Virus record (IMG/VR): IMGVR_UViG_3300035681_000093
Location: 1-30,181 of that record
DNA length: 30,181 nucleotides
Source: a virus
Reading direction: 5' to 3' (one strand)
Positions 7,308 to 17,274 of this stretch are shown piece by piece. The notes beneath the pieces are model-generated. The model was not told the origin of the DNA and did not search any database. It saw only the letters and a program-made list of their open reading frames with translations. Made by a program: the position numbers and the translations under genes. The stretch's first letter is position 1. Each line of letters begins with the position of its first letter.

Positions 7308-10300
7308 ATGCCAGCATCCATTATTGTCGCGGGACTTGTAGAAGCGGGTGTATTCGCTGCGAGCAGTTTGGGCGCTATGGCCGCAACCGCGGCGATTCGG
7401 TTTGCAACCTCTGTCGTTGTCTCTAAGGCCTTCGGAAATAAAAGCTCAAATGCTCAGGATGCGGGTGTAAGACAACAACTTCCTCCAGCGGCTAATTATT
7501 CTGTGCCGATTGTGTACGGAGATGCTTATCTCGGCGGAACCTTTGTCGATGCGGTGTTGTCTACCGATCAAAAGGTAATGTTTTATGTTCTTGCAATCTC
7601 TAGTATTAGCAATAACGGACAGTTTTCTTTTGACACGACAGATTTTTGGTACGGTGACCGGCAAGTAAATTTTCAATCATCTTCAAGTCCAAATGTCGAA
7701 AGTCTTGTTGATGGCAATGGAAACATAGATGACGCAGTGGCGGCTGACAATAGATTTCAGATTTATTTATATACATCTGATAACTCTGGAAATATCACAA
7801 GGGTTAATTCGCTAAGTTATCCGTGGGATGTAATGGGGCCTTCTGAACCGGCGGGTATTGATCCTGCTTTGCAATGGCCTTCCACCGGAAGAAGAATGAA
7901 CGGTTTGGCATTTGCCATTGTGAGGATGACTTATAACAGGGATGCCGGACTAACTGGTTTGCAGCCTCTTACTTTCAAGTGTTCTCAGTATCTAAACGGA
8001 ACCGGCGCAGCTAAGCCCGGGGATGTCTGGTACGACTACATGACCGACACACGTTACGGCGCAGGCATGACGGGTTTAGTCGATTCTGCCAGCGCGGCAA
8101 CGCTTAACACTTACTCAGATACGCTCATTTCTTACACGAACTCATCTGGAGGCACGAGCAGTCAAGCGAGATATAGGATCAACGGTGTTGTTGATACGGC
8201 TCGACCAATCTTAGAGAACGTCGAGCAAATTATCGAGGCTTGCGACAGTTGGATGACCTACAACGCTGCCTCTGGTCAGTGGTCGATTGTCGTCAATAAA
8301 GCCGAGGCTTCTAGCTTCTCCTTTAACGACACAAATCTAATCGGTGACATTCGGGTTAGCACCACCGACATCAACCAACAAATCAACCAGATTGAGATTG
8401 ACTTCGCAAGTAAAGAAGCGCGAGATCAGCCAGACATCGTATTTGCAGAGCTTCCAGCCGGTTCTCTTTATGCCAACGAGCCGAGGAACAAAGAGACTTA
8501 TCGACTAGAGATGACCAACGATTCGGTGCAAGTTAAGTATCTTGCCAATCGTCGGCTTTTGCAGAGCAGAGAGGACTTATTAGTTTCGATTACTGCGGCT
8601 TACCCTGCGATTCAGGTTGATGCGGGTGATGTTGTAGACATTACAAACTCAGACTACGGATGGACTAACAAACTCTTCCGAGTCATGAAAGTCAACGAGG
8701 CTACGACACCAGATGGCAACCTCGGCGCGGCACTAGAACTTACGGAATACTCGGCAACCGTTTACGCAGATCCGACTGCGGGATCAATCAGCCAATACAC
8801 ACAAGCTCCGGCATCTGGCATCCCTTCTTCTCAGTACATCTCGACTCCGGGGACACCGTGGCTCTACAACGTGCCACCGTATGCACCCGCTCCCTGTGCT
8901 GATCCTCCGGTATTTAGCATGGTTGCTAATGTTCCGGCTACCGGTCGAGTGTTGTTGATGTCGCTGTACTACACGACGGTTGCGACTCCATCCTCATCGG
9001 ATTGGAACCTAATCAAGACAACCAACACAATTGATGGCAGTCCTTACACTCCATTGGTTTCACAGGTCTTTACAGACCTAACGCTTCCATCCGGCACTTA
9101 TTATTTTCGAGTCATCGCTAGCAACGGATCAGCTTCTTCTGTTAGCGCAACATCCTCCGCAGTGGTATGGGACACAAGCGTTAGAACTGTAAGTCTTAGT
9201 TCAACTGCTGTTCAATTTATAACGTCCTCTGCTGGTGTTGTATCGCCCTCTACGATCACGTTTACAGCGACAAGTACCTTTACAAGCCCAACGTGGCAGT
9301 GGCGTGTAGACGGCGTTTTACAGGCTTCCACAACCAATACTTTTGTTCTGTCTGCTTTCTCGCCTAGCACTGCAAAAACAGTCTCGGTGACTGCAAGTCA
9401 AGGTGGTTGTTCGGCTACAAACTCAATGGTGATTTCAAGTATCCGAGACGGAGCGACGGGCCCCACAGGGCCTGCGGGCGGTCCGACCGGACCGACGGGC
9501 CCGATTGGACCCACCGGCGCGGGAAGCGGACCAACAGGGCCCACGGGCGCTACGGGAGCCTCATCCACAGTACCCGGCCCAACGGGGCCCACGGGAGCCT
9601 CGGTGACTGGGCCCACAGGGCCTGCCTCAACGGTTCCGGGCCCAACGGGGCCCACCGGAGTGCAAGGCAATATCGGCCCGACCGGCGCTACCGGGGCATC
9701 TTCCACGGTTCCCGGCCCAACGGGGCCCACAGGCATTCAGGGAGCCACGGGCCCCACCGGAGCGCAGGGTAACGTCGGGGCAACGGGCCCCACCGGGGCG
9801 CAAGGCTTGCAGGGAGCGACCGGCCCCACCGGGGTTGCCGGTCCGACAGGGCCCACCGGAGCACAAGGCATTCAAGGGAATACCGGCCCGACCGGGGCTC
9901 AGGGGAATACAGGCCCCACCGGCGCTGCCTCCACCGTACCGGGGCCAACAGGGCCCACGGGCGCGGCTTCCTCGATTGCCGGTCCAACAGGGCCCACGGG
10001 TGCGTCATCTACTGTGCCCGGACCGACGGGCCCCACTGGCGCTCAAGGAAATGTTGGGCCAACGGGCGCTGCGGGGAGTGTCGGCCCAACCGGGCCCACA
10101 GGCGCACAGGGCAATGTTGGACCCACCGGTGCTCAGGGAATTGCCGGTCCGACCGGGCCTACGGGCAGTCAAGGGAATGTCGGCCCGACGGGGCCCACCG
10201 GAGCAGCGTCAACGGTTCCCGGCCCTACTGGAGCGGGCGGCCCGACAGGCCCGACGGGGGCGAATGCAACACCCGGAGGCGTAACCACAAGCATCCAATA

Positions 10301-10946
10301 CAACACATCTAATACTTTTGACGGTTCGGCAAACCTAACGTGGAACGGATCTACCTTGCTCGCTAAAGGCGATCTCAAACTGCAAAAGGGCATTCCTGAA
10401 GTTCTTTTAAGATCTGCTGGAGACGTTAAGCAATACTTTATTGCGGCTAACATCTCTGATGTAGTCGATGGCGGCGTGGTTATCGGAACGGGCGCGAGCA
10501 TCAACTCTGGCACTGCTTACCTGACGCTTACATCGTCTGGCAATGCTGTGGTTCCCGGCGTTTACTCCGCGACAGTCGGAGGAACTAATCGAGATGTTTA
10601 CGTTGATAACACTGGATTGATCGGCTATGTCAGTTCTCTGAGAGAGACCAAAACAGATATTCAGCCACTTGCAAATGCTCAATGGATTTATGATCTTCAG
10701 CCGGTTTCGTTTTACTACCGAGCAAGAGATAGGGAAGGGAACCTCACCGACCAAAAAGACGGTGATTTATCTTACGGTTTGATTGCTGAAGATGCCGAGA
10801 CCGTCAATTCAGAGATTTGTTACTACGACATCATAAATGGCGAAAAGGTTTTGAGAGGCATCAATTATTCAAAGTTGATTGTTCCTCTGCTCAAGGAAAT
10901 TCAAGACTTGAAGCGGCGCATTGCGGAGTTGGAGAATCCCGCATAA
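7308..10946 (+). CDS. Tail-tip/host-specificity protein (J-like) with collagen-like stalk and S74 chaperone
   Basis: A 1212-residue fusion. Residues 1 to about 500 form the hub-like part: a hydrophobic start ([16 protein letters not shown]), then Y-x-x-P-I-V-Y-G-x-A-Y-L-G-G and [20 protein letters not shown]. The latter is the classic J-type Y-D-x-x-T-x-x-R-Y-G-x-G motif. About 530-620 looks like a fibronectin type III domain ([15 protein letters not shown]), and 621-710 like an Ig-type domain. Residues about 714-985 are Gly-x-y repeats rich in GPT. The end holds a peptidase S74 intramolecular chaperone with [10 protein letters not shown] (Ser1109/Ser1110, Lys1115), YGLIAEDAE, and a helix [17 protein letters not shown]74 domains help trimerise a fibre and are cleaved off before the Ser. 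This is the likely central fibre and receptor-binding tip. Confidence 0.88.
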   Translation: MPASIIVAGLVEAGVFAASSLGAMAATAAIRFATSVVVSKAFGNKSSNAQDAGVRQQLPPAANYSVPIVYGDAYLGGTFVDAVLSTDQKVMFYVLAISSISNNGQFSFDTTDFWYGDRQVNFQSSSSPNVESLVDGNGNIDDAVAADNRFQIYLYTSDNSGNITRVNSLSYPWDVMGPSEPAGIDPALQWPSTGRRMNGLAFAIVRMTYNRDAGLTGLQPLTFKCSQYLNGTGAAKPGDVWYDYMTDTRYGAGMTGLVDSASAATLNTYSDTLISYTNSSGGTSSQARYRINGVVDTARPILENVEQIIEACDSWMTYNAASGQWSIVVNKAEASSFSFNDTNLIGDIRVSTTDINQQINQIEIDFASKEARDQPDIVFAELPAGSLYANEPRNKETYRLEMTNDSVQVKYLANRRLLQSREDLLVSITAAYPAIQVDAGDVVDITNSDYGWTNKLFRVMKVNEATTPDGNLGAALELTEYSATVYADPTAGSISQYTQAPASGIPSSQYISTPGTPWLYNVPPYAPAPCADPPVFSMVANVPATGRVLLMSLYYTTVATPSSSDWNLIKTTNTIDGSPYTPLVSQVFTDLTLPSGTYYFRVIASNGSASSVSATSSAVVWDTSVRTVSLSSTAVQFITSSAGVVSPSTITFTATSTFTSPTWQWRVDGVLQASTTNTFVLSAFSPSTAKTVSVTASQGGCSATNSMVISSIRDGATGPTGPAGGPTGPTGPIGPTGAGSGPTGPTGATGASSTVPGPTGPTGASVTGPTGPASTVPGPTGPTGVQGNIGPTGATGASSTVPGPTGPTGIQGATGPTGAQGNVGATGPTGAQGLQGATGPTGVAGPTGPTGAQGIQGNTGPTGAQGNTGPTGAASTVPGPTGPTGAASSIAGPTGPTGASSTVPGPTGPTGAQGNVGPTGAAGSVGPTGPTGAQGNVGPTGAQGIAGPTGPTGSQGNVGPTGPTGAASTVPGPTGAGGPTGPTGANATPGGVTTSIQYNTSNTFDGSANLTWNGSTLLAKGDLKLQKGIPEVLLRSAGDVKQYFIAANISDVVDGGVVIGTGASINSGTAYLTLTSSGNAVVPGVYSATVGGTNRDVYVDNTGLIGYVSSLRETKTDIQPLANAQWIYDLQPVSFYYRARDREGNLTDQKDGDLSYGLIAEDAETVNSEICYYDIINGEKVLRGINYSKLIVPLLKEIQDLKRRIAELENPA
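9450..10262 (+). repeat. Collagen-like Gly-Pro-Thr repeat tract
   Basis: About 270 residues of Gly-x-y triplets within the J-like gene. Common units are [24 protein letters not shown] and GPTGIQGA. At DNA level it is GC-rich and rich in the palindrome GGGCCC. A 12-mer, AACGGGGCCCAC, occurs at 9581 (with a close variant) and 9644, and again in the second fibre gene at 11596. Interruptions such as A-A-S-T-V-P are regular, and are seen in other phage collagen-like stalks. Confidence 0.9.
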
Positions 10947-10949
10947 AAT
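10921..10949 (+). promoter_or_regulatory. Candidate sigma70-type promoter for the fibre cluster
   Basis: TTGCGG at 10921-10926, a 17-base spacer and TAAAAT at 10944-10949 overlap the end of the J-like gene. The -10 box matches the consensus in five of six bases and the spacing is ideal; the -35 box is weaker (three of six). Transcription would begin near 10956 and give a leader of about 65 bases containing the hairpin at 10972-10998. It is the largest gap in the late block, which also suggests a control point. Confidence 0.35.
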
Positions 10950-10971
10950 AATAAAAAACACGACAGCCCAT

Positions 10972-10998
10972 CGTTCTGCTGGGAGTGCCTAGCGAACG
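10972..10998 (+). promoter_or_regulatory. Strong leader hairpin before the fibre cluster
   Basis: CGTTC pairs with GAACG. After a single bulged T, GCT pairs with AGC and GGG with CCT (one G-U pair), closing a four-base AGTG loop. That is 11 base pairs in all. No T-run follows, so it is not a standard intrinsic terminator. It lies 23 bases upstream of the GTG start at 11022 and 12 bases before the AGAGGG ribosome site. Possible roles are mRNA stabilisation, a processing site or a protein-binding site. Confidence 0.5.
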
Positions 10999-11021
10999 TC
11001 ACTTACCGAGTAGAGGGAAAC

Positions 11022-11504
11022 GTGGCCGTCTTTTCAAAAAATACCCTGACGCAGGTCAGCGGTTTTGACAATCAAATCATTGCCGGTGAACTGGTTTACA
11101 ACCAGCGGACGTATTGGAATCTAACTCTCAATAACTTCGACGGCACACCCAGAAATTTATTTGGTTCTACGGTTACGAGCCAGATCCTACGTCGGCAGCT
11201 TTCCAATGTTAGAGACTCGCGCTACGGTCTCACATTCGACATAGCCGATTACACTCCAGAACCCTCACCGGTCAATCTGACCATTACTAATCAAGACCTG
11301 TCTAACGGCTCCTTCACACTGGTGATTGATGAGTCGGCGTGGTCGGTCATGTCGACGGATGTTCAGCTCGACATAAACGCAAACAACCCGGTTGGGTTCT
11401 CTGGGAACATCAAAATCGCTATTCCCGCAAGCGGATCAACTCCGGCGCAGGATCTCATCATCTTCTTGTTATTCCTTGTCAGATCTGATGGAGTCACAAA
11501 TTGA
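11022..11504 (+). CDS. Probable virion structural protein at the head of the fibre cluster
   Basis: A 160-residue protein starting at GTG with a good ribosome site (AGAGGG, 5 bases before). It reads as a beta-sandwich: [20 protein letters not shown], then [40 protein letters not shown] and [17 protein letters not shown]. This layout (a strand about 'material' of the form W-x-L-x-L-x-x-x-D-G-T-P, then a long S-x-x-x-x-x-x-x-x-D strand) resembles N-terminal domains of baseplate/upper fibre proteins such as BppU. That comparison is by pattern only. It overlaps the following collagen-like fibre gene by TTGA, so the two are probably made together and may bind each other, anchoring the fibre to the tail. 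Confidence 0.5.
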   Translation: MAVFSKNTLTQVSGFDNQIIAGELVYNQRTYWNLTLNNFDGTPRNLFGSTVTSQILRRQLSNVRDSRYGLTFDIADYTPEPSPVNLTITNQDLSNGSFTLVIDESAWSVMSTDVQLDINANNPVGFSGNIKIAIPASGSTPAQDLIIFLLFLVRSDGVTN

Positions 11505-13261
11505 GTACGACAGTTACTGGCGCAAATCAGATCGTCCTTGTTGTAGATCAGGGCGTTATCGGCCCGACCGGGCCTGCCGGTGCAGCGGGCGGACCAACGG
11601 GGCCCACGGGCTTACCGAGCACAGTTCCCGGGCCAACCGGGGCGACGGGCCCCACCGGCGCACAAGGGGCTGGCATCACGATCAAGGGAACGGTTGCCAC
11701 AGTTGGTGATCTGCCTTCGTCTGGCAACACTCCCGGCGATGCTTATATTGTTCTTTCTAACGGTCATCTTTATGTGTGGAGCGGATCTGCGTGGGGCGAT
11801 TCCGGGCAGATTGTCGGCCCGACCGGTCCAACCGGCGCTCAAGGGGTAGCGGGAGCCACTGGAAGCACAGGCCCCACCGGGGCGGCATCCACGGTGGCTG
11901 GCCCAACGGGGCCCACCGGTGAGACGGGCGCAGCAAGCACAGTGCCCGGACCCACTGGGGCTACGGGTGCTCAGGGAAATATTGGCCCCACTGGCGCTGC
12001 ATCTACGGTTCCCGGGCCGACGGGCCCGACCGGGCCTGCCGGAGGCGGAAGCGCAATCACGGTTAAGGAAGAAGGCGCGACGCTTACTACGAATGTCACA
12101 TCGTTTGACTTTGTAGGCTCAGGAGTCACTGCAACGGCAGTCGGTGATGCTGTCACAGTTTCGATCACTGGCGGCACCGGGGCGACCGGACCCACGGGCC
12201 CCACCGGAGCGGCTTCTACGGTTCCGGGTCCAACCGGCGCTCAGGGCAACACCGGCCCAACTGGGGCGGCAAGCACTGTGGCCGGACCGACCGGTGCTCA
12301 AGGGAATACTGGACCGACTGGGGCTACGGGGCCCACAGGGCCTGCTGGGGGTGGTGGCAGTGCCATCTCAGTCTCAGACGAAGGCACTCAGCTAACAGCA
12401 AGCGTTACATCCTTTAATTTCACAGGATCTGGTGTCACGGCTACGTCCGTTGGTGATGCGGTTACAGTAAACGTCTCCGCGGGGGTTGGGCCAACCGGCC
12501 CTACAGGCGCTGCAAGTACCGTTGCCGGACCGACGGGGCCCACCGGGGCACAGGGGGATGTTGGCCCAACAGGGGCTGCTAGTACGGTGGCCGGTCCAAC
12601 AGGGCCCACCGGCAGTCAGGGCGCACAAGGGAATATCGGGCCAACGGGTCCCACAGGCCCTGCGTCTGCAATTGGAACGGGTTTTCAGACTTACTCCTAT
12701 ACGGGCGACGGAACCACAACGACTTACGCTGCCGTGGCGGGAATCACGGTCACATCCATTCTTGTTTTGTTGAATGGTATTAGTCAGACACCGACAACCG
12801 ATTACACGGTTTCTGGTGCTAACGTCATCTTCGTTACGGCTCCATCCTCTGGTGTTGCGATCAATATCCGAGTGCTCGACGGCTATCAAGGACCGACCGG
12901 TGCGACAGGCCCTTCGGGCAGCGGACCAACGGGGCCCACCGGCGCTCAGGGTGCTGCCAGTACGATCCCCGGCCCGACCGGACCGACTGGGGCCGCAGGG
13001 GCGAACGGCCCAACGGGGCCCACGGGTGATGCCTCGACAGTGCCCGGGCCGACCGGCGCAACAGGCCCTACCGGGGCTTCTGGTGCAGCCTCTATAGCCG
13101 TGTTAGATGAAGGCACTTCCATTACCGCAAGCGCTACTTCTTTCAACTTCACCGGCTCTGGTGTAACAGCCACAGCAGTCGGCTCGGCTGTGACTGTAAA
13201 CGTTCCGGGTGGCGGCGGCGGTGCTTCTGGTGGCATCATGACTGCAATGATTTGGGGATAA
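11501..13261 (+). CDS. Modular collagen-like tail fibre protein
   Basis: A 586-residue fibre built as collagen-like GPT spacers alternating with small beta domains. It probably starts at TTG (overlapping the preceding stop as TTGA, with GGAG about 8 bases upstream). From about residue 58 a [20 protein letters not shown] unit, then [13 protein letters not shown], is a common phage fibre domain. Units of about 40 residues follow at about 185, 287 and 530, sharing D/EEG-x-x-L/I-T-x-x-x-T-S-F-x-F-x-G-S-G-V-T-A-T. At about 394-463 lies another fibre domain with [16 protein letters not shown] and [12 protein letters not shown]. The C-terminal [10 protein letters not shown] is a usual fibre ending. 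The protein would form a thin trimeric stalk with beta knots. Confidence 0.8.
   Translation: MSTTVTGANQIVLVVDQGVIGPTGPAGAAGGPTGPTGLPSTVPGPTGATGPTGAQGAGITIKGTVATVGDLPSSGNTPGDAYIVLSNGHLYVWSGSAWGDSGQIVGPTGPTGAQGVAGATGSTGPTGAASTVAGPTGPTGETGAASTVPGPTGATGAQGNIGPTGAASTVPGPTGPTGPAGGGSAITVKEEGATLTTNVTSFDFVGSGVTATAVGDAVTVSITGGTGATGPTGPTGAASTVPGPTGAQGNTGPTGAASTVAGPTGAQGNTGPTGATGPTGPAGGGGSAISVSDEGTQLTASVTSFNFTGSGVTATSVGDAVTVNVSAGVGPTGPTGAASTVAGPTGPTGAQGDVGPTGAASTVAGPTGPTGSQGAQGNIGPTGPTGPASAIGTGFQTYSYTGDGTTTTYAAVAGITVTSILVLLNGISQTPTTDYTVSGANVIFVTAPSSGVAINIRVLDGYQGPTGATGPSGSGPTGPTGAQGAASTIPGPTGPTGAAGANGPTGPTGDASTVPGPTGATGPTGASGAASIAVLDEGTSITASATSFNFTGSGVTATAVGSAVTVNVPGGGGGASGGIMTAMIWG
12053..13206 (+). repeat. 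Three copies of a ~40-residue fibre module
   Basis: Three diverged in-frame copies start near 12053, 12361 and 13087. Each encodes a unit with TSFDF or TSFNF, then (V/T)GSGVTAT, then VG-x-AVTV. Copies 2 and 3 are closest. They are separated by collagen-like stretches and, before copy 3, by an unrelated fibre domain. This looks like gene growth by module duplication. Confidence 0.85.
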
Positions 13262-13264
13262 AAA

Positions 13265-13639
13265 ATGGCAGCACCTAATTTAGTTTCACCGACGACGATC
13301 ACGGGCAAGAGTGCAACCGTGAACCTTACAACGACCTCAGCAACGTCTGTGCTTAGTAACGCTGCAAGCTCTGGCAAGGTGCTAAAGATCAACAGTCTTT
13401 ACGTTGCCAACATAGACGGAACGGCAAACGCTGACATCACGATTAATTACTACTCTGCTGCTGCACTAGGTGGAACAGCTACAGCAATCTGCTCAACAGT
13501 AGCGGTTCCTGCTGACGCGACTTTAGTAGTGATCGACAAGGATGCTTATATCTACGTTGAAGAAGATCGGAGTATTGGAGCAACGGCTGGCAGCGCAAGT
13601 GATCTTCAGATTGTTATCTCTTATGAGGAGATAAGCTAA
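13265..13639 (+). CDS. Probable structural protein, small beta-sandwich
   Basis: A 124-residue protein found just after the collagen-like fibre. It reads like a trimer-forming beta protein: [40 protein letters not shown] and [14 protein letters not shown] central [13 protein letters not shown] strand and a final [12 protein letters not shown] strand follow. The pattern 'V-L-x-I-N-x-L-x-V-A-N-x-D-G' followed by 'V-P-A-x-x-x-L-V-V-x-x-K-x-x-x-Y-x-x-E' is common to short virion-associated proteins of aquatic phages. The exact role is not known to me. Its TAA overlaps the next ATG as TAATG. Confidence 0.55.
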   Translation: MAAPNLVSPTTITGKSATVNLTTTSATSVLSNAASSGKVLKINSLYVANIDGTANADITINYYSAAALGGTATAICSTVAVPADATLVVIDKDAYIYVEEDRSIGATAGSASDLQIVISYEEIS

Positions 13640-15615
13640 TGCCGCGAGGTAACGGTGGGGTCATAGGCCCAGCAAACATACCGACTACATCCTCAGCCAA
13701 AGGTGTCTGGTCGCTTATGGAGCAGTTTATTGCTCAGCGACAAGGAATCTGGCCTTTTCAAAGCTACACCGTCATCCAAACCTTTACGGCTACCTCAACG
13801 TGGACATGCCCTACTGGTGTTACAGAGGTTGAGTATTTGGTTGTCGCTGGTGGTGGTGGAGGTGGAAGCGCGGTTGGAAGTTCTTATAACGGCGGTGGTG
13901 GAGGAGCCGGAGGGTTTAGGGTTGCTTCAGGGTTTTCGGTTACAGCAGGCACGGATTACACCATAACCATAGGCGCAGGAGGGGCGGCTGCTACAAATGG
14001 TCAAAATAGTGTTTTTAGTACAGTTACCTCTAACGGCGGCGGCGCAGGTGGCGACACCCCAAGTGGATTAGCCGGAAAAAACGGTGGTTCGGGAGGAGGG
14101 GCTGGTGTAAACGGAGTTACTATTTTTTCTGGAGGAACTGGCAATACACCATCAACAAGTCCTTCTCAAGGAAATAACGGAGGTAGTGGCGTTGGAGCTG
14201 GACCTCCTAATTATGGTGCTGGCGGTGGCGGTGGCGGCGGTGGTGCTGGTGGTAATGGAACAACAACCACAGGCGGCGCAGGAGGTACGGCTTCTTTTTC
14301 ATCCATTACAGGGACATCTGTAAGTTACGCTGGCGGTGGTGGCGGGTCTGCTGTATTTGGTGGCACTGCTGGATTGGGTGGCGGGACGTCAACTACAGCA
14401 GATAAAGGAGGTGGCGGTGATGCGTCTAATTCAGGGGCCGGAACTGCTGGTGCACCTAACACGGGAGGTGGCGGTGGTGGCGCTGCCGGTACTGCAACAG
14501 GCGGTGCAGGCGGCTCCGGCATTGTCATCCTCAAGTACACCGTACCTAGCCAAACAGTCTTTGTATTTAAAGGCACTACCACGTGGAAATGTCCTACTGG
14601 TGTGACTAGTGTTGATTACCTTGTGGTTGGTGGTGGGGGTGGTAGCGGTTCATTAGGCGCAGGTGGAGCGGGGGGTTTTAGAACAGCTTCAGGAGTCAGT
14701 GTAACAGCCGGTTCTGATTATTCAATTATTGTCGGTGGTGGAGGGGCTGCTGGAGGAGCAGCTTCTAGTGGTATTACAGGCATGAACTCTTCTATATCCG
14801 GAACAGGGTTTTCAAACGACCCATCAATATCTAACGCATCAGGAACAGCATCATCTATTTCTGGAACGACATTAACTGTAGGCGGTACGGTTACTAATAC
14901 TTTCTACGCAGGGATGGCATTATCAGGGACTGGTGTTGCATCAGGGACGATTATTACTGCTTACGGCACTGGAACAGGTGGGGCTGGCACTTACACAGTT
15001 AACGTAAGCCAAACAGTTTCTAGTACAACCATCACAGGTTCTCTTAGTGGTATCAATGCTTTTGGCGGTGGTGGTGGTGGTGGGTATACATCATCGCCAA
15101 ATCATAATGGTAAAAACGGAAGCTCTGGCGGCGGTGGAAGTGTTAGCAATCCTGGCACAGCTGCTGGTTCTGGTGGAGCTGGAATTTATCCGGGATCGTC
15201 ATTTATTTCAGGAACTAGACAAGGTTACAATGGCGGATCTGGAAATTCTGCCCCTAATTTTGGCGGTGGTGGCGGAGGTGGTTCTTCAGCAAGCGGTGGC
15301 TCCGCTCCAAATGGAACAACTGGTGGTGCAGGAGGAGTTGGTTCAGTAACAACAATTATTAATTCTACTCAAGCAACATCATTAGGAGTTGGGCAAGTTG
15401 TTTCAGGTTCTGTTTATTTTTCAGGCGGTGGCGGTGGCGGAGCTTTAGGAACCGGCGGGAGCGGTGGCAATGGCGGCGGTGGTGCTGGGGCTAGCACCAA
15501 TCCTAGCTCTGGGAATCCCGGAACTGCTTTTTCTGGTGGCGGTGCTGGTGGAGGGTATAACGCAAGTGGTTCTGCCGGAGGCTCCGGTATCGTAATCATC
15601 AAAATCAATCAATAA
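13639..15615 (+). CDS. Glycine-rich adhesin-like tail protein with duplicated domain
   Basis: A 658-residue, strongly Gly-rich protein. Two copies of a glycine-rich phage-fibre domain are visible. The first starts near residue 45 ([20 protein letters not shown]) and the second near residue 310 ([20 protein letters not shown]). Each goes on to GGAGGFR, a VTAG-x-DY-x-I strand and many GGGG turns, and each ends in GGSGIVI. Inside the second copy sits an unrelated insert (about residues 400-472) with [20 protein letters not shown] and [20 protein letters not shown]. Such domains are known for polyglycine-II-like packing in T-even gp38-type adhesins, where loops between Gly strands contact the receptor. 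A receptor-binding role is likely. Confidence 0.75.
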   Translation: MPRGNGGVIGPANIPTTSSAKGVWSLMEQFIAQRQGIWPFQSYTVIQTFTATSTWTCPTGVTEVEYLVVAGGGGGGSAVGSSYNGGGGGAGGFRVASGFSVTAGTDYTITIGAGGAAATNGQNSVFSTVTSNGGGAGGDTPSGLAGKNGGSGGGAGVNGVTIFSGGTGNTPSTSPSQGNNGGSGVGAGPPNYGAGGGGGGGGAGGNGTTTTGGAGGTASFSSITGTSVSYAGGGGGSAVFGGTAGLGGGTSTTADKGGGGDASNSGAGTAGAPNTGGGGGGAAGTATGGAGGSGIVILKYTVPSQTVFVFKGTTTWKCPTGVTSVDYLVVGGGGGSGSLGAGGAGGFRTASGVSVTAGSDYSIIVGGGGAAGGAASSGITGMNSSISGTGFSNDPSISNASGTASSISGTTLTVGGTVTNTFYAGMALSGTGVASGTIITAYGTGTGGAGTYTVNVSQTVSSTTITGSLSGINAFGGGGGGGYTSSPNHNGKNGSSGGGGSVSNPGTAAGSGGAGIYPGSSFISGTRQGYNGGSGNSAPNFGGGGGGGSSASGGSAPNGTTGGAGGVGSVTTIINSTQATSLGVGQVVSGSVYFSGGGGGGALGTGGSGGNGGGGAGASTNPSSGNPGTAFSGGGAGGGYNASGSAGGSGIVIIKINQ

Positions 15616-15616
15616 C

Positions 15617-15871
15617 ATGACTACAAAAGTTTATAAATTCCTAGGCATAGACACAGCCATGCACCTACTTCGTCCCGGTGCAAAGTGGGAAATCTCTAAT
15701 AACGTCTTTACACGCTGGGATGATCCTCGTCCCTGTCCGAGCATTGAAGAAGTCTATTGGGTGATAGACAAGATCAGAGAGTTTGAAGATTCAATTCCTA
15801 CGATCTGGCTACCTGAACAGTTAGAAGAAATGGGTATTAAACAAAAGGAAATTGAAGATGCAATTGCATAA
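15617..15871 (+). CDS. Unknown small protein in the fibre cluster
   Basis: An 84-residue protein that I do not recognise. It has a compact start (FLGIDTAMHLLRPGAKWEIS), an aromatic stretch (NNVFTRWDDPRPCP), and a helical acidic end with KIREFEDSIPTIWLPEQLEE. There is no membrane segment. It follows the adhesin gene by one base and overlaps the oxygenase gene by 14 bases, so it is made in the same late message. It could be a small partner or chaperone of the adhesin, as small genes after fibres often are, but this is only an inference from place. Confidence 0.6.
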   Translation: MTTKVYKFLGIDTAMHLLRPGAKWEISNNVFTRWDDPRPCPSIEEVYWVIDKIREFEDSIPTIWLPEQLEEMGIKQKEIEDAIA

Positions 15872-16460
15872 TCTCTTTCCCATACCCGTAGGTTTTGCTG
15901 AGTTAGGCAGACCCTTGTCTGATGAAGAGTTGTTCTTCATCCGTGAGTTAGAGACAAGACCGAACATGGGCAACACGACATCAACAAATAACTTTGTGCT
16001 GCGTGACCCTGTACTGACAAACCTCCGTTCTTTTATAGAAGATTCAGTTGCTGATTACTTTAAATCCACAGTCAATCCTAAGCACAATGTATCTTTAAGA
16101 GTGACTCAGAGTTGGTGTAATTACAGCGAGCAAGGTCAGTATCATCATAAACACGCACATCCTAATAGCTACATCAGCGGCGTGTTCTATGTGCAGACCA
16201 ACCCTGATGACAGGATTTATTTCTACAAAGACGGTTGGCAGCAGATCAAATTCCCGCCTGACCAATGGAATCCGTATAACTCTGAGAGCTGGTGGTTCGA
16301 GGCGTATGCAGGCAGGCTGATTTTGTTTCCTTCGTCACTCACGCACATGGTTCCAGAGGTCAAAGGCGAAGACACACGAATCTCATTATCGTTTAACACC
16401 TTTCCCGTGGGTGTTGTCGGGGAAGAGATGGATTTAACCGGATTGAAGTTGGAGGCGTAA
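15858..16460 (+). CDS. 2-oxoglutarate/Fe(II)-dependent oxygenase
   Basis: A 200-residue protein with the layout of the TIGR02466-type putative 2OG-Fe(II) oxygenases. It starts with LHNLFPIPVGFAEL, has a central VTQSWCNYSEQGQYHHKHAH followed by PNSYISGVFYV, and ends with AGRLILFPSSLTHMVPEV followed by DTRISLSFN. Likely iron ligands are His99 or His101 and His163, with Arg174 binding 2-oxoglutarate. I chose the ATG at 15858 with AAGGAA 7 bases upstream over an in-frame TTG at 15852. It lies among fibre genes, downstream of two collagen-like fibres. The family's substrates are mostly unknown; hydroxylation of a virion protein is a possibility, not a demonstrated role. Confidence 0.8.
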   Translation: MQLHNLFPIPVGFAELGRPLSDEELFFIRELETRPNMGNTTSTNNFVLRDPVLTNLRSFIEDSVADYFKSTVNPKHNVSLRVTQSWCNYSEQGQYHHKHAHPNSYISGVFYVQTNPDDRIYFYKDGWQQIKFPPDQWNPYNSESWWFEAYAGRLILFPSSLTHMVPEVKGEDTRISLSFNTFPVGVVGEEMDLTGLKLEA

Positions 16461-16813
16461 TGGCTCACTTTGCAAAAATAGATGAAAACGGTGTCGTGCA
16501 GCAGGTTGTCGTTGTTGACAATAAAGACACGGCAGATGCGTTTGGCGTTGAGAAAGAACACATCGGCGCAGCGCACCTAGAGAAGATTCTCGGTGGCGTA
16601 TGGAAGCAGACAAGCTACAACGGCAACATGCGTAAAAACTACGCAGGCATTGGTTATACCTACCGAGCAGACATTGACGCGTTTGTTCCACCTAAGCCCT
16701 TTGCTAGCTGGCTCTTAAACGCTGATGCACAGTGGGAGGCTCCTGTAGCGATGCCGACTGATGGAAAGATGTATCAGTGGGATGAAGCAACGACGAGTTG
16801 GGTGGAAGCATGA
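16460..16813 (+). CDS. Unknown protein, fibre-associated family
   Basis: A 117-residue protein starting in a TAATG overlap with the oxygenase stop. The start (MAHFAKIDENGVVQQVVVVD) is shared by a family common near tail fibre genes of aquatic phages. The middle has GVWKQTSYNGNMRKNYAGIG, then YTYRADIDAFVPPKPFASWL, and the end is a W-x-x-x-T-x-x-W turn. The conserved 'R-K-N-Y-A-G-I-G-Y-x-Y-d-x-x-x-D-A-F-x-x-P-x-P-F-x-S-W' segment makes the family easy to spot. No enzyme motif is seen. Its steady link to fibre genes suggests a structural or assembly role; I cannot say which. Confidence 0.65.
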   Translation: MAHFAKIDENGVVQQVVVVDNKDTADAFGVEKEHIGAAHLEKILGGVWKQTSYNGNMRKNYAGIGYTYRADIDAFVPPKPFASWLLNADAQWEAPVAMPTDGKMYQWDEATTSWVEA

Positions 16814-17274
16814 CTACTAAAATCACAGCCGATAACGTCAACACGTTAGCCTTAGGTGTTGTCAATGGTGTTGTTCAGACTACCTTATCAGCGGCGCTAG
16901 AGAAGGTTACGATCTCTGCTACTCCTTCATCCGGTACGATCAATTTTGAATTAGCCACTCAGTCGGTCTTGTACTACACCACTGCGGCTTCTGGAAACTT
17001 TACTGTAAACATCCGAGGAAACTCAACAACGACATTAAACTCGTTGATGGCTACAGGACAAAGCATCACGCTTGCGTTCTTGTCGACTCAAGGATCTCCC
17101 GCTTACTATAATTCATCAGTGACCGTCGACGGCGCTGCGGCAACAGTCGAATGGTTTGGCGGTTCTGCTCCTTCTGCTGGCAATGCAAACGGCATTGATG
17201 TTTATACATACACCGTGATTAAAACGGCGAATGCCACATTCACAGTGCTTGCAAGCCAATCAAGGTTTGCGTAA
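16810..17274 (+). CDS. Probable virion structural protein
   Basis: A 154-residue protein, Ser/Thr/Ala-rich and beta-rich, with no recognised enzyme motif. The ATG at 16810 overlaps the previous stop as ATGA, which decides the start; a longer frame from 16798 would need a weaker codon. Segments such as SSGTINFELATQSVLYYTTA, FTVNIRGNSTTTLNSLMATG and ITLAFLSTQGSPAYYNSSVT read as a compact beta sandwich. Related proteins occur beside fibre genes in other phages and are usually listed as structural. It ends in TAATG with the lectin-like gene, so the two may be partners. Confidence 0.55.
   Translation: MTTKITADNVNTLALGVVNGVVQTTLSAALEKVTISATPSSGTINFELATQSVLYYTTAASGNFTVNIRGNSTTTLNSLMATGQSITLAFLSTQGSPAYYNSSVTVDGAAATVEWFGGSAPSAGNANGIDVYTYTVIKTANATFTVLASQSRFA

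Noticed and set aside
9450-10262. Repeat array resembling a CRISPR at first sight
   Set aside because: Repeat units are in frame, of uneven length, and code for Gly-x-y triplets; there are no equal spacers and no cas genes.
9398-10284. Open frames on both strands antisense and out of frame to the collagen-like repeats (for example PVGPVGP-rich frames)
   Set aside because: They are side products of GC-rich repeats full of GGGCCC palindromes, which read open in several frames. They have no ribosome sites and overlap a well-supported gene.
10960-11021. Glutamine-riboswitch-like (glnA / downstream-peptide) motif in the leader, because of CGTTC and a later GTAGAGG
   Set aside because: The conserved core of those RNAs is not present in the right order; the CGTTC is fully used in the simple hairpin.
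11548-13392. Further antisense and out-of-frame proline/arginine-rich frames in the second fibre gene
   Set aside because: Same cause: repeat DNA of the fibre gene. Composition mirrors the sense repeat and no start signals are seen.
11501-15615. Diversity-generating retroelement acting on the fibre genes
   Set aside because: No reverse transcriptase gene and no template/variable repeat pair with adenine-biased change were seen in the window.
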